From Micromonospora sp. C95 (GTDB lineage Bacteria; Actinomycetota; Actinomycetes; Mycobacteriales; Micromonosporaceae), in assembly GCF_018070465.1 (NCBI RefSeq), contig NZ_JAGPXT010000009.1, positions 1-64,000 of the forward strand: DNA of 64,000 nucleotides, read 5' to 3'. Position 1 is the stretch's first letter. Each line of letters begins with the position of its first letter. The position numbers and the translations under genes were made by a program. Shown here in pieces: positions 54,007-63,424 of this stretch. Under the pieces are notes generated by a model. That model made no database searches, was not told where the DNA came from, and saw nothing but the letters and a program-made list of their open reading frames with translations.

Positions 54007-56847
54007 ATGTCCACCATGCGTACCACCCACCACCCCGCACGGTGGTCCACCAGCGCCTCAGCGCTGCTCCTCGTCGTCACCGCCGGCACCGTGGCCGTCG
54101 CCGGCCCGGCCCCGGCCCTCGCCCATCCGATCGTCGCCAGCGACTTCCAGCAGGTCACCCTCGCCAAGGGGCTGGCCGAGGTCGGTGAACCGATGAGCAT
54201 CGCGGTGTTGCCGGACCGATCGGTTCTGCACACCGCCCGCAACGGCACGTTGCGTCGCACCGACGCCGCGGGCAACACCTCGGTGATCGCCAACATCCCG
54301 GTCTACACGCACGACGAGGACGGGTTGCAGGGCGTCGGGGTCGATCCGAACTTCGCCACCAACCGGCACATCTTCCTGTACTACGCCCCGCCGCTGTCCA
54401 CCCCCGGCGGCGACGCCCCGGCCACCGGCACCAGCTGGTCCGCCTGGCAGGGCGTCAACCGGCTGTCCCGCTTCACCCTCAACGCCGACTTCACGGTCAA
54501 CCAGTCCAGCAAGGTCGACATCCTCGACGTCGCCGCCGACCGGGGGATGTGCTGCCACGCCGGCGGCGACATCGACTTCGACGCCGCCGGCAACCTGTAC
54601 CTGTCGACCGGCGACGACACGAACCCCTTCGACTCCGGCGGCTACTCACCGATCGACGAGCGGACCAACCGCAACCCGGCGTACGACGCGCAGCGCAGCG
54701 CGGCCAACACCAACGACCTGCGCGGCAAGATCCTCCGGATCAAGGTCAACGCCAACGGGTCGTACTCGATCCCGGCCGGCAACATGTTCGCCCCCGGCAC
54801 CGCCCGCACCCGGCCCGAGATCTATGCGATGGGGCTGCGCAACCCGTTCCGGATGAGCGTCGACAAGGCCACCGGTGTCGTCTACGTCGGCGACTACGGC
54901 CCGGACTCCGGCTCCACATCGAGCCGTGGCCCCAGCGGGCAGGTGGAGTTCAACCGGATCACCGGGCCCGGCTTCTACGGCTGGCCGTACTGCACCGGCA
55001 CCAACACCAGCAACGAGACGTACGCCGAGTGGAACTTCGCAAACAACACCGCGGGCGCGAAGTACAACTGCATCGGCGGCGCGACCAACAACTCGTTCCG
55101 CAACACCGGCCTGACCAGCCTGCCGGCCGCCAAGCCGGCCTGGATCCGCTACGCCGGTGACGCGGGCAGCCCGCCGGAGTTCGGCGGCGGCTCCGAGTCG
55201 CCGATGGCCGGCCCGGTCTACCGGTACGACGCCGCGCTGAACTCGGCCACCAAGTGGCCGCAGAGCTTCGACGGGCTGTTCTTCGCCGGTGAGTTCGGCC
55301 GGGGCTGGATCAAGCCGATCCACGTCAACACCAACGGCTCGATAGCCAGCATCGACGCGTCCTTCCCATGGAATGGCAAGCAGGTCATGGACATGGCTTT
55401 CGGCCCGGACGGCGCGCTCTACGTGCTGGACTACGGCACCGGTTTCTACAACGGCGACGCCAACTCCGCCCTGTACCGCTACGACTACGTCGGCGGCGGA
55501 AACCGGGCGCCGACGGCGGTGGCCTCGGCGAACCGGACCTCGGGCGTCGCCCCGTTGACCGTCAACTTCTCCTCGGCCGGGTCGTCGGACCCGGAGGGTG
55601 GGGCGTTGACCTACTCGTGGGCGTTCGGCGACGGCACCACCTCGACGGCGGCCAACCCGAGCAAGACGTACACCGCCAACGGCAGCTACACCGCCACGCT
55701 GACCGTACGCGACCCGCAGGGCGCCACCGGCACCGCCAGCGTGCCGATCCGGATCGGCAACACCGCGCCGACGGTCACCATCAACGGCCCGGTCAACGGA
55801 TCGCTGTTCTCCTTCGGTGACACCGTGCCGTTCAGCATCACGGTGACCGACCCGGAGGACGGCACCATCGACTGCTCCAAGGTCAAGATGACCTACGTGC
55901 TGGGCCACGACAACCACGGCCACCAGATCACCTCGCAGAACGGCTGTTCCGGCTCGATCGCCGTGCCGGTCGACGGTGAGCACGACGACGCCGCAAACAT
56001 CTTCGGCATCTTCGACGCCGAGTACACCGATGCCGGCGGTCTGACCACGCACACCCAGCACACCCTCCAGCCACGCAAGCGGCAGGCGGAGCACTACAAG
56101 ACGTCCTCCGGCGTCGACCCCTTCGACAAGGCGGCAGCCGAGGGCGGCAAGACCGTCGGCAATATCAACAACGGTGACTGGATCGCGTTCGAGCCGTACC
56201 GGATCAACAACGTGACGTCGTTCAGCGCCCGGGTCTCCTCGGCCGGCTCCGGCGGCACCCTCCAGGTGCGCGCCGGCTCCGCCACCGGCACGGTGCTCGG
56301 CTCGGCGACGGTTCCGGTGACCGGCGGCTGGGACACCTTCACCACCGTCACCGGTAGCATCGCCAACCCGCCCACCGGCACCACCACGCTGTACCTGACC
56401 TTCGCCGGCTCGGGAACGGGCCACCTCTACGACCTGGACTCGTTCTCCTTCACCACCGGCAACGGTGGCACCGGTCCGATCGTCGGGCTGGCCGGTAAGT
56501 GCCTGGATGTGCGCGACGCCGCCACCGCCGACGGCACGCAGATCCAGATCTACACCTGTAACGGCACCGCGGCGCAGACCTGGACGGTGACGCCGAACTC
56601 GACGATCCGGGCGTTGGGCAAGTGCCTGGACGTCAACGCGGCCGCCTCGGCGGACGGTACCAAGATCCAGTTGTGGACGTGCAACGGTGGCGGCGCCCAG
56701 GTCTGGTCGGCCCAGTCGAACGGCACGTTGCGTAACCCGAACTCGGGCAAGTGCCTGGACGTGTCGAACAACAGCTCCGCCGACGGGCAGGCCGTGCACC
56801 TGTGGACCTGCCACACCAACGCCAACCAGCGCTGGGTCCTGCCCTGA
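54007..56847 (+). CDS. Secreted sorbosone-dehydrogenase-type enzyme with PKD, CBM6 and RICIN domains
   Basis: A 946-residue exported multidomain protein. Signal peptide at 1-38. Glucose/sorbosone dehydrogenase beta-propeller at about 45-480 (LPDRSVLHTARNGTLRR, MGLRNPFRMSVDKATG, GFYGWPYC), a family that uses PQQ in known cases. PKD at about 500-585 (GSSDPEGGALTYSWAFGDG). A CBM6-like domain at about 695-820 (RQAEHYKTSSG, NGDWIAFEPY). RICIN lectin at about 825-946 (GKCLDVRDAATADGTQIQIY). It probably oxidises sugars outside the cell while bound to polysaccharide. Its RICIN part is about 96% identical in DNA to that of the next gene. Confidence 0.88.
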   Translation: MSTMRTTHHPARWSTSASALLLVVTAGTVAVAGPAPALAHPIVASDFQQVTLAKGLAEVGEPMSIAVLPDRSVLHTARNGTLRRTDAAGNTSVIANIPVYTHDEDGLQGVGVDPNFATNRHIFLYYAPPLSTPGGDAPATGTSWSAWQGVNRLSRFTLNADFTVNQSSKVDILDVAADRGMCCHAGGDIDFDAAGNLYLSTGDDTNPFDSGGYSPIDERTNRNPAYDAQRSAANTNDLRGKILRIKVNANGSYSIPAGNMFAPGTARTRPEIYAMGLRNPFRMSVDKATGVVYVGDYGPDSGSTSSRGPSGQVEFNRITGPGFYGWPYCTGTNTSNETYAEWNFANNTAGAKYNCIGGATNNSFRNTGLTSLPAAKPAWIRYAGDAGSPPEFGGGSESPMAGPVYRYDAALNSATKWPQSFDGLFFAGEFGRGWIKPIHVNTNGSIASIDASFPWNGKQVMDMAFGPDGALYVLDYGTGFYNGDANSALYRYDYVGGGNRAPTAVASANRTSGVAPLTVNFSSAGSSDPEGGALTYSWAFGDGTTSTAANPSKTYTANGSYTATLTVRDPQGATGTASVPIRIGNTAPTVTINGPVNGSLFSFGDTVPFSITVTDPEDGTIDCSKVKMTYVLGHDNHGHQITSQNGCSGSIAVPVDGEHDDAANIFGIFDAEYTDAGGLTTHTQHTLQPRKRQAEHYKTSSGVDPFDKAAAEGGKTVGNINNGDWIAFEPYRINNVTSFSARVSSAGSGGTLQVRAGSATGTVLGSATVPVTGGWDTFTTVTGSIANPPTGTTTLYLTFAGSGTGHLYDLDSFSFTTGNGGTGPIVGLAGKCLDVRDAATADGTQIQIYTCNGTAAQTWTVTPNSTIRALGKCLDVNAAASADGTKIQLWTCNGGGAQVWSAQSNGTLRNPNSGKCLDVSNNSSADGQAVHLWTCHTNANQRWVLP
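56572..56844 (+). repeat. RICIN-encoding direct repeat, copy 1
   Basis: About 273 nt that recur 1797 nt downstream at 58369-58641 with about 11 differences by my count. It encodes the last 91 residues of the lectin domain. Confidence 0.85.
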
Positions 56848-56851
56848 TCCG

Positions 56852-56898
56852 AGGAGGGGCCCCTGGTCAACGCCTAGTGTTGGACACGGGCCCCTCCT
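56852..56898. terminator. Hairpin between the two RICIN-domain genes
   Basis: AGGAGGGGCCC and its exact complement form an 11-bp stem; inner GTCAAC and GTTGGAC extend it with one bulge. It starts 4 nt after the first stop. Confidence 0.75.
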
Positions 56899-56925
56899 GA
56901 CACCACCAATCGTTGGGAGAGCGAC

Positions 56926-58644
56926 ATGCGCAGACTCCTCCGCACCACAGTCGGCCTGGCCACCGCCGCCCTCGCCGTACTCGCCTGCACCACCCCGGCC
57001 ACCCCCGCCAGCGCCGCCGACACCCCGTACGACGTGCTGGTCTTTTCCAAGACGGCCGGCTTCCGGCACGACTCCATCGCCGTGGGCACCCAGACCATCC
57101 GCGACCTGGGCGCGGCGAACAGCTTCACCGTCACCGCCACCGAGGACGCCGGCGTCTTCACCACCGGCAACCTCGCCCAGTACGAGGCGGTCATCTTCCT
57201 CAACACCACCGGCGACGTGCTCAACAACAGCCAGCAGAGCGCGTTCGAGTCGTACATCGGCTCCGGCGGCGGCTACGTCGGCGTGCACTCCGCCGCCGAC
57301 ACCGAGTACGGCTGGTCCTTCTACGGCAACCTGGTCGGCGCGTACTTCCGCTCCCACCCGGCCATCCAGCAGGCCACCGTCCGGGTGGAGAACCGCGCCC
57401 ACGCGGCCACCGCACACCTGCCGCAGAACTGGGTCCGCACCGACGAGTGGTACGACTTCCAGAGCAACCCCCGGGCCAACGCGCGGGTGCTGGCGAACCT
57501 CAACGAGTCGACGTACTCGGGTGGGGTGATGGGTGCCGACCACCCGATCGCCTGGTGCAAGACGTACAACGGCGGTCGGTCCTTCTACACCGGCGGTGGT
57601 CACACCCAGGCGTCGTACGCCGAGCCGGCCTTCCGGGCGCACCTGCTCGGCGGCATCCGGTACGCGGCCGGCCGCACCAAGGCGGACTGCCGGCCGGAGA
57701 CCGGCTACACCTCCCTCTACAACGGCTCGACAAACGGCTGGTCCCAGGCCGGGCCGGGCAGCTTCAGCAACTCCGACGCCACCCTGACCTCGGTCGGCGG
57801 GATGGGGCTGTTCTGGCACAGCGCCAAGCAGTTCACCAACTACTCGCTGAAGCTGGACTGGCGGGTGGCCGGCGACGACAACTCCGGCGTCTTCATTGGC
57901 TTCCCACCGTCGAGCGACCCGAACTCCGCCATCAACAACGGCTACGAGGTGCAGATCGACCCCACCGACGCCGCCGACCGGACCACCGGCGCGGTCTACG
58001 GCTTCAAGGCCGCCGACCTCGCCGCCCGCGACGCCGCGCTGAACCCGGCCGGGGAGTGGAACACCTACGAGCTGCTGGTGGAGGGGGAGCGTCTCCAGGT
58101 CTTCCTGAACGGCTCGAAGATCAACGACTTCACCAACACCGACCCGGTCCGGTCGCTCGCCGGGCACATCGGCATCCAGAACCACGGCACCGGCGACGAC
58201 GTCTCGTTCCGCAACATCCGGATCAGGGAGCTCGGCGGCACGAACCCGCCGCCGGACGGCGACCGGACCGGCCGGATCACCGGACTGGCCGGCAAGTGCC
58301 TCGACGTGCGTAACGGCTCCTCGGCGGACGGCACGCAGGTCCAGATCTGGTCCTGCCACGGCGGCGCGGCGCAGACCTGGACGGTGACGCCGAACTCGAC
58401 GATCCGGGCGTTGGGCAAGTGCCTGGACGTCAACGGCGCTGGCTCGGCCAACGGCACGAAGATCCAGTTGTGGACGTGCAACGGTGGCGGCGCCCAGGTC
58501 TGGTCGGCCCAGTCGAACGGCACGTTGCGTAACCCGAACTCGGGCAAGTGCCTGGACGTGTCGAACAACAGCTCCGCCGACGGGCAGGCGGTGCACCTGT
58601 GGACCTGCCACACCGGCGCCAACCAGCGCTGGGTCCTGCCGTAA
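56926..58644 (+). CDS. Secreted ThuA-like / DUF1080 / RICIN protein
   Basis: A 572-residue exported protein. Signal peptide at 1-30. ThuA-like (class I GATase fold) domain at about 33-245 (LVFSKTAGFRHDSI, GYVGVHSAADTEYGW, WVRTDEWYDF); 3-keto-disaccharide hydrolase-type DUF1080 domain at about 262-430 (GYTSLYNGSTNGW, GVFIGFPP, NNGYEVQID); RICIN at about 448-572. The pairing of ThuA and DUF1080 is common in sugar-degradation loci that use 3-keto sugars, which fits the oxidising enzyme before it. No lipobox is evident. ATG 56926 follows GGGAGAG. Confidence 0.86.
   Translation: MRRLLRTTVGLATAALAVLACTTPATPASAADTPYDVLVFSKTAGFRHDSIAVGTQTIRDLGAANSFTVTATEDAGVFTTGNLAQYEAVIFLNTTGDVLNNSQQSAFESYIGSGGGYVGVHSAADTEYGWSFYGNLVGAYFRSHPAIQQATVRVENRAHAATAHLPQNWVRTDEWYDFQSNPRANARVLANLNESTYSGGVMGADHPIAWCKTYNGGRSFYTGGGHTQASYAEPAFRAHLLGGIRYAAGRTKADCRPETGYTSLYNGSTNGWSQAGPGSFSNSDATLTSVGGMGLFWHSAKQFTNYSLKLDWRVAGDDNSGVFIGFPPSSDPNSAINNGYEVQIDPTDAADRTTGAVYGFKAADLAARDAALNPAGEWNTYELLVEGERLQVFLNGSKINDFTNTDPVRSLAGHIGIQNHGTGDDVSFRNIRIRELGGTNPPPDGDRTGRITGLAGKCLDVRNGSSADGTQVQIWSCHGGAAQTWTVTPNSTIRALGKCLDVNGAGSANGTKIQLWTCNGGGAQVWSAQSNGTLRNPNSGKCLDVSNNSSADGQAVHLWTCHTGANQRWVLP
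58369..58641 (+). repeat. RICIN-encoding direct repeat, copy 2
   Basis: Second copy of the repeat at 56572-56844. Most differences are concentrated in one 27-nt stretch near 58435. Confidence 0.85.
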
Positions 58645-58660
58645 CCGAACCAGCAGTAGC

Positions 58661-58694
58661 GCCCCGGTGCGGCGGCCACCCGTCGCGCCGGGGC
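58661..58694 (+). terminator. Hairpin after the ThuA/DUF1080 gene
   Basis: GCCCCGGTGCG pairs with CGCGCCGGGGC (11 bp with one G-T pair) around a 12-nt loop, 16 nt after the stop. Confidence 0.7.
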
Positions 58695-58893
58695 ACTTTC
58701 CTACCGCGCGCCACGGGCCTAGAGTGAGAGACGGCGACCGCGAGGTGGCCGGTGAGTCGACGGGAGGCGCAACCCGTCGGCCCCAGGCGCGACCGCGTCC
58801 ACCGGTGCATCGTCGGGGCCGTCACCCATCCGGTCACCCTCGCCCCGGTCCCGCAGGTAACGGAATCCCCAACACGACAGGGGAAAAGGACAC

Positions 58894-59901
58894 ATGGCGC
58901 GACCGATCACGCTGTTCACCGGCCAGTGGGCCGACCTTCCGTTCGAGGAGGTGTGCCGGCTCGCCGCCGAGTGGGGCTACGACGGCCTGGAGATCGCCTG
59001 CTGGGGCGACCACTTCGAGGTCGACAAGGCCCTGGCCGACGAGTCGTACATCGAACGCAAGCGGGAGACGCTCGCCAAGCACAACCTCCAGGTCTTCACC
59101 ATCTCCAACCACCTGGTCGGCCAGGCGGTCTGCGACCACCCGATCGACGAGCGGCACCAGGGCATCCTGCCCGCCCGGATCTGGGGCGACGGCGAGCCCG
59201 AAGGGGTACGCCAGCGGGCCGCCGAGGAGATCAAGGACACCGCCCGCGCGGCGGCGAAGCTCGGCGTGGACACCGTCGTCGGCTTCACCGGCTCGTCGAT
59301 CTGGCACACCCTGGCGATGTTCCCGCCGGTGCCGCCGGAGATGATCGAACGCGGCTACCAGGACTTCGCCGACCGGTGGAACCCGATCCTCGACGTGTTC
59401 GACGAGGTCGGCGTGCGCTTCGCCCACGAGGTGCACCCCAGCGAGATCGCGTACGACTACTGGACGACGAAGCGCACCCTGGAGGCGATCGGCAACCGGC
59501 CCGCGTTCGGGCTGAACTGGGACCCGTCGCACTTCGTCTGGCAGGAGCTCGACCCGGTCAACTTCATCTTCGACTTCGCCGACCGGATCTACCACGTCGA
59601 CTGCAAGGACGCCAAGGTGCGTACCGGTGACGGCCGGCGCGGCCGGTTGGCCTCGCACCTGCCCTGGGCGGACCTGCGCCGCGGCTGGGACTTCGTCTCC
59701 ACCGGCCACGGCGACGTGCCCTGGGAGGACTGCTTCCGGGCGCTGAACGCCATCGGTTACTCCGGCCCGATCTCCGTCGAGTGGGAGGACGCCGGGATGG
59801 ACCGGCTGGTCGGCGCACCCGAGGCGCTCCAGTTCGTCCGCCGGCTCGCGTTCGACGCACCGTCGGCCGCCTTCGACGCGGCCTTCAGCAGCAAGGACTG
59901 A
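58894..59901 (+). CDS. Sugar-phosphate isomerase/epimerase (xylose-isomerase-like)
   Basis: A 335-residue TIM barrel: [75 protein letters not shown] (metal Glu), [23 protein letters not shown] and [13 protein letters not shown] (metal Glu). The metal-site pattern is complete. ATG 58894 follows AGGGGAAAAGG. Related enzymes work with Gfo/Idh/MocA dehydrogenases and ThuA or DUF1080 proteins in 3-keto-sugar or inositol metabolism. Convergent with the second ROK gene. Confidence 0.88.
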   Translation: MARPITLFTGQWADLPFEEVCRLAAEWGYDGLEIACWGDHFEVDKALADESYIERKRETLAKHNLQVFTISNHLVGQAVCDHPIDERHQGILPARIWGDGEPEGVRQRAAEEIKDTARAAAKLGVDTVVGFTGSSIWHTLAMFPPVPPEMIERGYQDFADRWNPILDVFDEVGVRFAHEVHPSEIAYDYWTTKRTLEAIGNRPAFGLNWDPSHFVWQELDPVNFIFDFADRIYHVDCKDAKVRTGDGRRGRLASHLPWADLRRGWDFVSTGHGDVPWEDCFRALNAIGYSGPISVEWEDAGMDRLVGAPEALQFVRRLAFDAPSAAFDAAFSSKD

Positions 59902-59907
59902 ACCGTC

Positions 59908-59934
59908 CGGGGGCCGGCCCGCCGCCGGCCCCCG
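59908..59934. terminator. Bidirectional hairpin between convergent genes
   Basis: CGGGGGCCGGC and GCCGGCCCCCG form a perfect 11-bp stem with a 5-nt loop in the 36-nt gap between the isomerase and ROK genes. Confidence 0.85.
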
Positions 59935-59937
59935 TGG

Positions 59938-61116
59938 TCAACCGGCGCTGAAGACGTGCTCGCTGGCCAGGTACGCCGCGCCCACCACGGCGGCCCGGCC
60001 CGCCAGGTCGGGCAGGACGATCGGCATGGTGCCGGTGGCCAGCGGCGCCGACCGCCGGTAGACCACGCCCCGGATCTCGGAGAGCAGCAGGTGCCCGAGC
60101 CCGTCGGGTGCGCCGCCGATCACGACCATGCCGGGGTTGAAGAAGCTGACCAGGCCCACCAGCACCCGACCGAGCCGGCGGGCGGCGTCGCGGACGATCA
60201 GCTGGGTGGTCGGGTCCCCGGCGGTGGCGGCCGCGACCACGTCCGCGACGGTGAGTGTGCCCGCCTCGGCCAGCCGCGCGGCCAGCACCGGCGAGCGGTC
60301 CGACCGGGCGACCGCCAGCGCCGCCCGGACCAACCCGACATCCCCGCAGTACGCCTCGAGGCAGCCGGCCTCCCCGCAGGCGCAGGGCGGCCCCTCCTCG
60401 CCGAGCGGCAGGTGCGCGATGTCGCCCGCGCTGCTGGTCGCGCCCCGGTAGAGCGATCCGCCGAGCACCAGCCCGCAGCCGAGCGCCGTGCCGAGCTTCA
60501 GGTAGAGGAAGTCCTCGACGGTACGGCCGATGCCGGCGTGCCGCTCGCCGAGGGCGAGCACGTTCGCGTCGTTGTCGACGAGCACCGGGCAGCCCAGTTC
60601 GGCGGCGAAGGCGTCCCGGACCGGAAAGCGCTGCCACCGAGGCAGGACGGCCGGTGCGGTGGAGGTGCCGCCGTCGACCGGGCCGGGGAGGGCGACACCG
60701 ACCCCGGTGAGTTCGGTGACGCCCAGCTCGGCGCGGAGCTTGTCGACCAGCTCGATGGCCCGGCCGATCACCGCCTCCGGTCCGTCGCGTACGTCCGCGA
60801 CCTCGCTGGCCTCGGTCAGCACGTTCAGCTCGCCGTCGGTGACGGCGACGGTGACCTGGTCGGTGGCGACCACCACGCTGGCGAAGCGCACGCCGCGGCA
60901 GAGCCGGAGCAACGACGAACGGCGCCCGCCCCGGGACGCCGCCGGCCCGGCGGTTTCGACGAGGCCGCGGGCGACGAGCCGGTCCAGTTCGGTGGTCAGG
61001 GCCGTCCGCGACAGGCGCAGCAGGTCGCCCAGCTCCACCCGGGATCGGGGCCCCTCGTCCCGCAGCAACCGAACCAACCGCGCCTGCTGCGGATTCTCCG
61101 GCCGGACCAGGGCCAT
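59938..61116 (-). CDS. ROK-family transcriptional regulator, second copy
   Basis: A 392-residue ROK repressor: winged helix in residues 1-75 (RLLRDEGPRSRVELGDLLRL, then ELDRLVARGLVE), ROK domain with LKLGTALGCGLVLGG and zinc motif HLPLGEEGPPCACGEAGCLE. ATG 61116 has GGAGG 8 nt upstream; a GTG at 61125 overlaps that site. It is a clear paralogue of the ROK gene at 38697 and may control the nearby isomerase and secreted enzymes. Confidence 0.88.
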   Translation of the reverse strand: MALVRPENPQQARLVRLLRDEGPRSRVELGDLLRLSRTALTTELDRLVARGLVETAGPAASRGGRRSSLLRLCRGVRFASVVVATDQVTVAVTDGELNVLTEASEVADVRDGPEAVIGRAIELVDKLRAELGVTELTGVGVALPGPVDGGTSTAPAVLPRWQRFPVRDAFAAELGCPVLVDNDANVLALGERHAGIGRTVEDFLYLKLGTALGCGLVLGGSLYRGATSSAGDIAHLPLGEEGPPCACGEAGCLEAYCGDVGLVRAALAVARSDRSPVLAARLAEAGTLTVADVVAAATAGDPTTQLIVRDAARRLGRVLVGLVSFFNPGMVVIGGAPDGLGHLLLSEIRGVVYRRSAPLATGTMPIVLPDLAGRAAVVGAAYLASEHVFSAG

Positions 61117-61225
61117 CGCGACCACCTCCGGGCGAAGTGTTCCACGGCGGTGTTTCGGACCAGTGGCCAGCCGAAGCCGACAGTGTCAACGCCTGGCCGC
61201 CTCGGCCTGCTGCCGGACGCGCGTA

Positions 61226-61267
61226 CGGACGGGCCCGGTCACCGAGGTCGGTGGCCGGGCCCGTCCG
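61226..61267 (-). terminator. Hairpin after the YtxH-like gene
   Basis: A 13-bp perfect stem (CGGACGGGCCCGG) with an inner CACC/GGTG stem in the loop, 7 nt beyond the minus-strand stop at 61274. Confidence 0.85.
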
Positions 61268-61273
61268 AGGTGC

Positions 61274-61657
61274 TCAGAGCGTGCTGCCGTTGGCTCCGGT
61301 TCCGGACGGCTTGGTGCGGGGGGTGGTGGACGTCGAAGCGGTGCTCGACGTGCCGGAACCCGACTTGCTGCCGGCCGTGGCCGGCGTACCGGCGAACGTG
61401 TCGTCGGCCGGGGTGAGCCTTTCCTTGCCATTGGAGTTCAGCTTCTCGCCCAGCTTGGAGTTGCCGAGCTTGTCCCTGCCCTCGTGGTAGAGGCGGTTCG
61501 CCTGGGCCTGCGCGACCCCGGCCGCCTCCTGAACGGTCGGGTGGTCGAGCACCTTGCGGCCCCGGACCACCAGCTCCTCGTACTTCTCCCGGCCGGCACG
61601 GGCGCCCAGGACGAACCCTGCAGCCAGCCCGCCAAGGAACATGATCTTTCCGCGCAT
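61274..61657 (-). CDS. YtxH-like small membrane-associated protein
   Basis: A 127-residue protein. The N-terminus MRGKIMFLGGLAAGFVLGARAGREKYEEL is a glycine-rich membrane helix of the YtxH type; the middle is a charged helix (HPTVQEAAGVAQAQANRLYHEGRDK); the last 45 residues are Ser/Thr/Gly-rich and disordered. Such proteins are common in actinobacteria near tRNA genes; the function is unknown, with stress or envelope roles assumed. AAAGGAGCC precedes the ATG. Confidence 0.75.
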   Translation of the reverse strand: MRGKIMFLGGLAAGFVLGARAGREKYEELVVRGRKVLDHPTVQEAAGVAQAQANRLYHEGRDKLGNSKLGEKLNSNGKERLTPADDTFAGTPATAGSKSGSGTSSTASTSTTPRTKPSGTGANGSTL

Positions 61658-61933
61658 GGCGGCTCCTTTCGTACCTGACGCGCCGTCGTCCCGCTCCGGG
61701 AGGCCCGGGTGGCGGGACTGATCGATTCGCGCCTGCGTCCTGTCGTCGGCAGCTAACTACCCATCCTGCTCTCCGCTCATACCTCCTTGTGCCGGGATGA
61801 CGATTTGTCTGGTAAACGGCCCCCGGCCCACTCGGTGATGGCCGATGAACCCCCTGGACCAACACCCCCTGACGTCCTGTACTCTTGTGCCCGGCGCGCG
61901 GTGCGGAGCAGTCCGTTCCGGGCGTTGTTGCGG

Positions 61934-62006
61934 TCCCCCGTAGCTCAATTGGCAGAGCAGCCGGCTGTTAACCGGCAGGTTTTTGGTTCGAGTCCAAACG
62001 GGGGAG
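61934..62006 (+). tRNA. tRNA-Asn (anticodon GTT)
   Basis: A complete cloverleaf: acceptor TCCCCCG pairing with CGGGGGA at 61999-62005 plus discriminator G; D-arm GCTCAATTGGCAGAGC; anticodon stem GCCGG/CCGGC with loop CTGTTAA (anticodon GTT); T-arm with TTCGAGT loop. The CCA end is not encoded. Confidence 0.96.
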
Positions 62007-62141
62007 CTTCACTTCCCACCATGACGCCCACCGGCCCGATCCGGTGGGCGTCAGTCGTTCCGCCCGCCAGGCCAAGCCGACCGGGGTCACGCCGGTTCTT
62101 CGCGAGGCGGCGCGAGGTCAACCGGTCTACGCTGGTACCCG

Positions 62142-63377
62142 ATGTCCACTGACACCGACGTGGTGATCGTGGGCGGCGGCCTCGCCGGCCTTGCCGCGGC
62201 TCGCCGCCTGCACCGCGCCGGGCTGTCCTGGCGGCTGGTGGAGGCCGCCGACCGGCTCGGTGGTCGGGTCGCCACCGACACCGTCGACGGATTCCGGCTC
62301 GATCGTGGATTCCAGGTCCTCAACACCGCGTACCCCCGGTTGGGCGCGCTGCTCGACGTGGACGGTCTCGACCTCGGCTATTTCGTCCCGGGAGTGCTGG
62401 TACGCAAGGGCGGCCAGCTGCTGCGGCTGGTGAACCCGTTGCGCGAGCCCGCCGGTGGTCCGGGCACCGCCCTGGCCCCCGTCGGGTCGCTGCCCGACCG
62501 GCTGCGCTTCGCCGCCCTCGCCGCGAGCTACGCCACGCTGCCCCCCGAACGTCTGCTCGCCGGGCCCGAGACCACCGCCGAGGCGGCGCTGCGCCGCGCG
62601 GGCCTCTCCCACGCGATCATCGAGGACCTGCTCCGGCCGTTCCTGTCCGGCGTGCTGATCGACCGGGAGCTGGCCACCTCCAGCCACGTCCTGGCGATGG
62701 TGCTGCGCTCGTTCGCCCGCGGCCGGGTCGGGCTGCCCGCCGACGGCATGGCGGCGCTGCCCCGGGCCGTTGCCGCGCCGCTGCCGCCGGGGTTGCTGGA
62801 GCTGAACACCGCCGTCGCCGAGGTGGCACCGGGTCACGTCCGGACCACCGTCGGCGAACTGCGCTGCCGGGCCGTCATCGTCGCCGTCGACCCAGCCGCC
62901 GCCACCCGGCTGCTGGACCTGCCACCGGTGCGTATGCACGCCTACACCACCTTCTACCACGCGGCCACCGAGCCACCGTTGGACGAGCCGATCCTGCTCC
63001 TCGACGGCGACCGCCGCGAGATGGTCGCCAACACGGTGGTGGTCAGCCACGCCGCGCCCGGCTACGCACCCGCCGGCCGGCACCTGATCGCCACCTCCGT
63101 GGTCGGGCCGTCGGTACCGACCGAGCCGGCCGTGCGGCTGGAACTGACCCGGCTGTACGGACGGCCCACCGCCGACTGGGAGCACCTGACCACGGTCACG
63201 ATCCCCGCCGCGCTGCCCGCCGCGCCGCCGCCGCAGGGCCGGCTACGTAAGCCGGTGGCGCTGGGAAACGGGCTGTTCGTCGCCGGTGACCACCGCGACA
63301 GCCCGTCCATCCAGGGGGCCCTGGCCAGCGGCTGGCGCACCGCCGGGGCCACCCTGCGGCAGCTGCGCCAGCACTGA
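62142..63377 (+). CDS. FAD-dependent amine-oxidase/phytoene-desaturase-like oxidoreductase
   Basis: A 411-residue flavoprotein. Dinucleotide motif VVIVGGGLAGLAAARRLHRAG at residues 7-27 and the second FAD motif EAADRLGGRVATDTVDGFRLDRGFQVL; the C-terminal FAD motif is VALGNGLFVAGDHRDSPSIQGALASG. This is the protoporphyrinogen-oxidase/monoamine-oxidase fold. The substrate is unknown. TACGCT stands 8 nt before the ATG, a leaderless-type start. It follows tRNA-Asn by 135 nt with nothing else seen between. Confidence 0.88.
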   Translation: MSTDTDVVIVGGGLAGLAAARRLHRAGLSWRLVEAADRLGGRVATDTVDGFRLDRGFQVLNTAYPRLGALLDVDGLDLGYFVPGVLVRKGGQLLRLVNPLREPAGGPGTALAPVGSLPDRLRFAALAASYATLPPERLLAGPETTAEAALRRAGLSHAIIEDLLRPFLSGVLIDRELATSSHVLAMVLRSFARGRVGLPADGMAALPRAVAAPLPPGLLELNTAVAEVAPGHVRTTVGELRCRAVIVAVDPAAATRLLDLPPVRMHAYTTFYHAATEPPLDEPILLLDGDRREMVANTVVVSHAAPGYAPAGRHLIATSVVGPSVPTEPAVRLELTRLYGRPTADWEHLTTVTIPAALPAAPPPQGRLRKPVALGNGLFVAGDHRDSPSIQGALASGWRTAGATLRQLRQH

Positions 63378-63424
63378 GAAATTCGGGGTCACCGGCCCGA
63401 AGATGATCACCTATGATCCTCGCC

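Noticed and set aside
54646..58611. 1321-codon open frame on the minus strand
   Set aside because: It runs antisense to two clear secreted-enzyme genes with signal peptides and known domains; long antisense frames are expected at this GC content.
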